Below, piece by piece: positions 61,401 through 64,000 of a DNA stretch of 64,000 nt. Both the position numbers and the translations under genes were made by a program. The DNA comes from Cheilinus undulatus (taxonomy: Eukaryota > Chordata > Actinopteri > Labriformes > Labridae). Below the pieces are notes generated by a model. It searched no databases. It was given only the letters and a program-made list of their open reading frames with translations, and was not told where the DNA came from. Within the stretch, counting starts at the first letter, position 1. Each line of letters opens with the position of its first letter. The DNA is taken from positions 4,339,207-4,403,206 of the forward strand of contig NC_054886.1 of the NCBI RefSeq assembly GCF_018320785.1, in the 5' to 3' direction.

Positions 61401-63333
61401 AGTGATCCACTGATCCATCCTCTGTTCAAACAGAAAGATTATTCAGTCTTGGACAACCAATTTTACTCGAGTTTTGGGGTGTAGAGACAACTTTCCTATA
61501 TCTCTCTGAGTCCCCCACTCTCTCATCTTTTCAGTGCCTGCTCCTATCAATAAAGGCATTAAAAGCCTGCAAAACACATTCAAACTATAATTTACTCAAG
61601 TTTCCATTGACTTCACACAGAGCTGTGCTGTAAAGTGTTAATATTTTATTGTGTGAGGTTATTTTGTCTTCTTGCTGCTCTGACTTTTCTCCCCTTCATC
61701 ATGCCATTTCTGCATTTATCATGAAGGTACCAGCTGGTGGTTATGGGTAACAACAAAAGCCTGCTGTAGTCTGCAGCTGTAAACTATGCAAAACAAACTC
61801 CATTACAGGGTGCACGGTCACACACTCGTCCACTAAATGCACAATGTGTGTATGTTACAGGATCAATGCAGTCAATGGTAGCATGAGACAAAAATGACAG
61901 AGAACGTGCTACTCACAGAAAGATTTCTATTTTTTTTAAAGATAGCAAAATTATTATTAAAACAATGCAGCTTTTCGTATTACAGCCAAAAAAGTCCTAA
62001 AAAGGGTTTTACTATCATCTAACTGCTTGTATCATTATCATATGAACTGAAGCAATAAAAGGTAATAGCTTTCTTGTGACATCAGAAGGTCATAAAACTC
62101 CTGGTGGGATAGAAAGGCTTCCCACTGTTGTGCACTAAAAAGAAGCAAACTATCTCAGTTTCCACCCATGTGTCATTGACAGTTTTACTTTTTAAATGTA
62201 AGGTCCTCACTGTTTAACTGGATGCACTAACAGATAAGAAGACAAGCCTAGGTTGTACTTCTACAGAACCCCATCAGTGGAGGAAAACCCAGAGAGGAGA
62301 GAATAGCATAAACATGCTGTTAGATGCTCCACTGTCTCTGTAGTATTGCTGCTCAATTAGTCTTATTGCAATGTCAGGCTGTGAAACCACATAATCGCAC
62401 AAAGGCTGCAATAATTTCTGTATTGAAAGGTTTACAAAACTGTCTGCAGAAAGGCCTTTAGATTTACAACAGTACCACTATTGCACTTCATTGAGCTAAC
62501 CTTATTCTCAAAACATGACAGACTTTTATTTTTTGAATAATACGAAGTTATTTTGAAGGCACTGCAGTAAAAACTGAAGGTTTTGTATTTTTTTATGCTA
62601 TTTGGTATTTGAGGAATAGACACTTGCATCTTCATCAGTCAATGCCAAACCTGCATGTAATTTTAAGGCTCTGTGAGTGAGATAAGTACACTCAAGATTA
62701 ATCTGGAAACCATAACATGTTAAAAACATTAGTACAAACTGGTCATGTGACCAAGTTTGACCACAACTTCCTCCTGTAACCCTACAGTGTATTTGTTGAC
62801 ATGCCGAGGGGTGAAGAGAAGAAATTCATAAGTGAGGAGACTGACCCTGGTCTGCTTGACAGCAAATTTCGGTTTAAAAGGTTTAGACGTCAAATTTGTG
62901 TGTTCCCAAAGACGCAAACATCAACATGGAATCAAGCCGTGGTCGTCAAGCTACACTAATGTCACCACCATCTCTGCAGCTGTGTGCGAGTTCACATGCT
63001 GTTTGGGGTGTTAAACATCTCAGCTTTTATGCAGTAGTCAGGTGATATAAAATGCCAGGGGCTTCAGCGACAGTTCAGAGGTAGCTTTCACTGTTCTGAG
63101 GGGTTTTTTGCCCTCCAGTCCTCCAGCACTCTAATGTAATGTAATGTGATGTGGCACAACTTTCAGTTGCTCACTTGTCATCGAGTCTATGTTTTATCCA
63201 GTTTTTATTTATTTACTTTATAAAAGATTCAGATTTTTTTGTATTTTTGTTCATCACTTACCTCTCCCTTCATCATTCTGACCCGGGCCAGCCACCAGCC
63301 GCATGGCTCCTGTTCGTTGGCCCTGGAGTAAAC
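43484..63333 (-). CDS. fxr2: FXR2, fragile X-related RNA-binding protein (5' end beyond the window)
   Basis: Fourteen exons: 63262-63333, 56857-57005, 56519-56612, 56116-56232, 55859-56029, 55673-55751, 55423-55532, 52047-52133, 48904-49123, 48489-48668, 46805-46999, 46595-46702, 46361-46449, 43484-43594. Lengths 72, 149, 94, 117, 171, 79, 110 and 87 follow the conserved FMR1-family exon pattern. All phases agree, giving 593 residues; about 75 N-terminal ones (first Tudor domain) lie off the right edge. Visible parts: end of the second Tudor domain ([14 protein letters not shown]), KH1 with GSHG, KH2 with GKSG, the nuclear export-like [12 protein letters not shown], an RGG-type region (RRGGRGRG), basic RRRRSRRRR, the nucleolar-type [17 protein letters not shown] and [27 protein letters not shown] and the ending LVNGVS favour FXR2 over FXR1. 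It binds mRNA and polysomes in the cytoplasm and regulates translation. Confidence 0.95.
43673..44096. mobile_element. Young-looking non-autonomous hAT-like element
   Basis: Termini CAGGGGCGCAGCTACGG and GTGCTACGCCCATG are inverted, and the 8-bp flanks are identical (CATGTTTG on both sides). The interior has gggccccc runs and no transposase. It lies in the last intron of fxr2. The perfect duplication suggests a more recent insertion than the other hAT-like copies here. Confidence 0.85.
44310..44960. repeat. Probable dispersed DNA element, class unknown
   Basis: Contains ggggcggagtcaga, ttaacatttaaagccacaga and ggctcgttctgagcagggct, a combination I associate with a multicopy fish element. Ends could not be set. 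Within the last intron of fxr2. Confidence 0.4.
45104..45704 (+). mobile_element. Non-autonomous hAT-like element, GGGCTGAACGAT family
   Basis: Left TAGGGCTGAAAGATTTAC, right CATTTCCCATCCCTA. Flanks CTGGAATT and CTGGAAAT match at 7 of 8 bases. The interior ends ccacattgcgatttaatc, as in the copy at 54398. Confidence 0.75.
47690..48290. repeat. AT-rich array in an fxr2 intron
   Basis: Degenerate units of about 20 bp (aattatgagataaaaagtca type), changing near 48195 to the complementary orientation (tatctcatattttcgact). Same architecture as the arrays at 2228 and 7090. It lies just downstream, in gene order, of the 180-nt RGG-region exon. Confidence 0.6.
49609..50138 (+). mobile_element. hAT-like element carrying a helicase-like N-terminal fragment
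   Basis: Left CAGGGATCACCAACT and right AGGCTGAAAACCACTG are degenerate CAGTGGT-type termini; the flanks are only loosely similar. Inside is a short open frame from 49769 with [16 protein letters not shown], which resembles the segment ahead of the ATP-binding loop in RecQ-like helicases, but no Walker A motif follows. A related fragment lies at 60596-60796. Confidence 0.45.
52840..53121 (-). mobile_element. Truncated hAT-like element, GGGCTGAACGAT family
   Basis: Right end aatccttcagcccta and an interior with aatcgcaattgcaatattgg match the family in reverse orientation. No matching left terminus is seen. Intron of fxr2. Confidence 0.5.
54398..54854 (+). mobile_element. Non-autonomous hAT-like element, GGGCTGAACGAT family
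   Basis: Left TAGGGCTGAACGATTTTGG, right AATTTCCCAGCCCTA. Flanks TCAGAATC and TCAGGATC match at 7 of 8 bases. It is the cleanest copy of the family in this window. Intron of fxr2. Confidence 0.8.
55375..55422 (-). other. fxr2: Possible in-frame alternative extension of the fxr2 KH2 exon
   Basis: Beyond the conserved donor PREE|GTAGGC, the frame stays open for 48 nt ([16 protein letters not shown]) to a second donor GAG|GTGAAT. Use of the distal site would add 16 residues between KH2 and the GMVPF exon without a frameshift. Use in transcripts is not shown. Confidence 0.4.
57783..57909 (+). mobile_element. Truncated tRNA-derived SINE
   Basis: Head ggtggcctagtggtttgggg with B-box-like gtttgagtctg and the body ctctccccactctcttgtcc match the SINE at 2800-2979. 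The A-rich tail is missing where a hAT-like element begins. Confidence 0.65.
57909..58444 (-). mobile_element. Non-autonomous hAT-like element, TTTTAGT-rich family (copy 2)
   Basis: Reverse-orientation copy of 28992-29473: shared interior around tttggtaccagattta (plus strand here) and the terminus CAAAATTAACACTG at the right. The left terminus is degraded beside the SINE. Largest fxr2 intron. Confidence 0.65.
58445..60473. other. fxr2 intron without other recognised feature
   Basis: No exon, RNA gene or element boundary that I can support on either strand. Confidence 0.4.
60474..60988 (-). mobile_element. DNA element with 8-bp duplication and helicase-like fragment
   Basis: Inverted ends: ataacctggcacgccagatg on the left, and atccatcggctttgaaaggtta on the right reads taacct..gatggat in reverse. 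Flanks CTACTTCT and CTACGTCT match at 7 of 8 bases. On the minus strand a frame with [16 protein letters not shown] parallels the one in the element at 49609-50138, although the termini differ. Confidence 0.55.
60989..63261. other. fxr2 intron without other recognised feature
   Basis: AT-rich intronic DNA. Short open frames have no splice or homology support. Confidence 0.4.
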
Positions 63334-64000
63334 CTGTAAGAAAGGCACGCAGTGATTACAGCTGAGTCAGGGAAAAAATACGACTATTACACCCATTAAG
63401 TGGACATAAACAGTTTGTGGTGGAAAGTGAGATGTGATGACAGTGAATGTGCACTCAACAAGCTAATGGGATTCATGACCTTTACTGCTTCATAAATGAA
63501 TCCATCGTAACTGAGTGGGGATGCGTGACTGGGATTTGGACATTATTCTAAACATGGTGGCTAAAAAAAAGGTTTGAATGTTTCAGGGACAATTAAAGTG
63601 ACTAGTGCTATTGCCAACATTCAACTGAGACAGAAAGGGGAGGTTAATGAATTTTAGAAGTCAACATGACATGTGGTGGTGCAGAAAATGTGAGTAGTTT
63701 TTTCCTAAAGAGTCAACTAAAGGTGACCTTACACCCAACATCTTTTTTCTCCGATTCCAAAGTCGCAGACAAAATTCCAAAGTCAGAGTAAAATCATGGG
63801 AGTCTTGCTAAAGTCGGAGCTCCCTCCCGTTGTCTCAGTCATAGGTGTAAGGCGGTCATAAGACTTGATTTTAGCTGTTTTAAGGCGGTCTTTCTTCAGT
63901 CTTGGCGTTATGATAATATCAAACATGTTTGATATTGTCCTAAGTCTTTAGTCTGGTCGTATGCAAACTGTGTCTCTCAGTGACCCAACTGTCGGCCACA
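63334..64000 (-). other. fxr2: fxr2 intron running to the window edge
   Basis: The acceptor cttacag before the 72-nt Tudor exon is at 63334-63340. No further upstream exon is recognised before the edge. Confidence 0.6.

Noticed and set aside
43484-63333. Assignment as fxr1 instead of fxr2
   Set aside because: [15 protein letters not shown], the GNRPEGGS nucleolar-type segment and the LVNGVS end agree better with FXR2.
1-64000. Retroviral, LTR or Polinton remnants
   Set aside because: No paired long terminal repeats or characteristic capsid, polymerase or integrase segments were recognised by eye.

Overview
The window is nuclear DNA of a ray-finned (teleost, probably percomorph) fish. It has short vertebrate-type exons with GT-AG introns, AT-rich intergenic DNA, Tc1-like and hAT-like transposons, a tRNA-derived SINE of a type common in percomorphs, and fish-type immune genes. 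There are no operons, CRISPR arrays, rRNA genes or convincing tRNA genes. No retrovirus-like or Polinton-like element was recognised.

Layout. 0.4-5.6 kb (minus): a six-exon single V-type Ig receptor with a transmembrane helix and two tandemly duplicated cysteine-rich cytoplasmic exons, split by a hAT-like element and a large AT-rich fold-back array. 5.9-8.4 kb: transposon remnants and a second AT array. 8.4-11.4 kb: no gene seen. 11.4-15.7 kb (minus): an RBM4-like RNA-binding protein gene. 15.8-17.3 kb: a decayed Tc1 element, then a perfect 31-bp-arm palindrome. 18.0-22.3 kb (plus): two tandem tifa genes (FHA-domain adaptor of innate immunity); the second has two Tc1-like insertions in its intron and has lost the C-terminal TRAF6-binding motif. 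22.3-26.9 kb: transposon-rich spacer with a Tc1 inside a hAT-like element. 27.5-28.4 kb (minus): the last three exons of a gene I cannot name. 30.9-35.3 kb (minus): a second RBM4-like gene. 35.4-41.0 kb: A-rich satellites and a Tc1-like remnant. 41.1-64.0 kb (minus): fxr2, from its 3' UTR up to the second Tudor exon; the first exons lie beyond the right edge. Its introns carry many non-autonomous hAT-like elements.

Functionally, fxr2 and the two RBM4-like genes encode RNA-binding regulators of translation and splicing, while the Ig receptor and the tifa pair belong to innate immunity. Nothing in the sequence shows that these groups act together. The most informative points are the loss of the TRAF6 motif in the second tifa, a spliced 3' UTR conserved between the two RBM4-like paralogues, an in-frame alternative donor in the fxr2 KH2 exon, and hAT-like elements whose 8-bp target duplications can be read directly.
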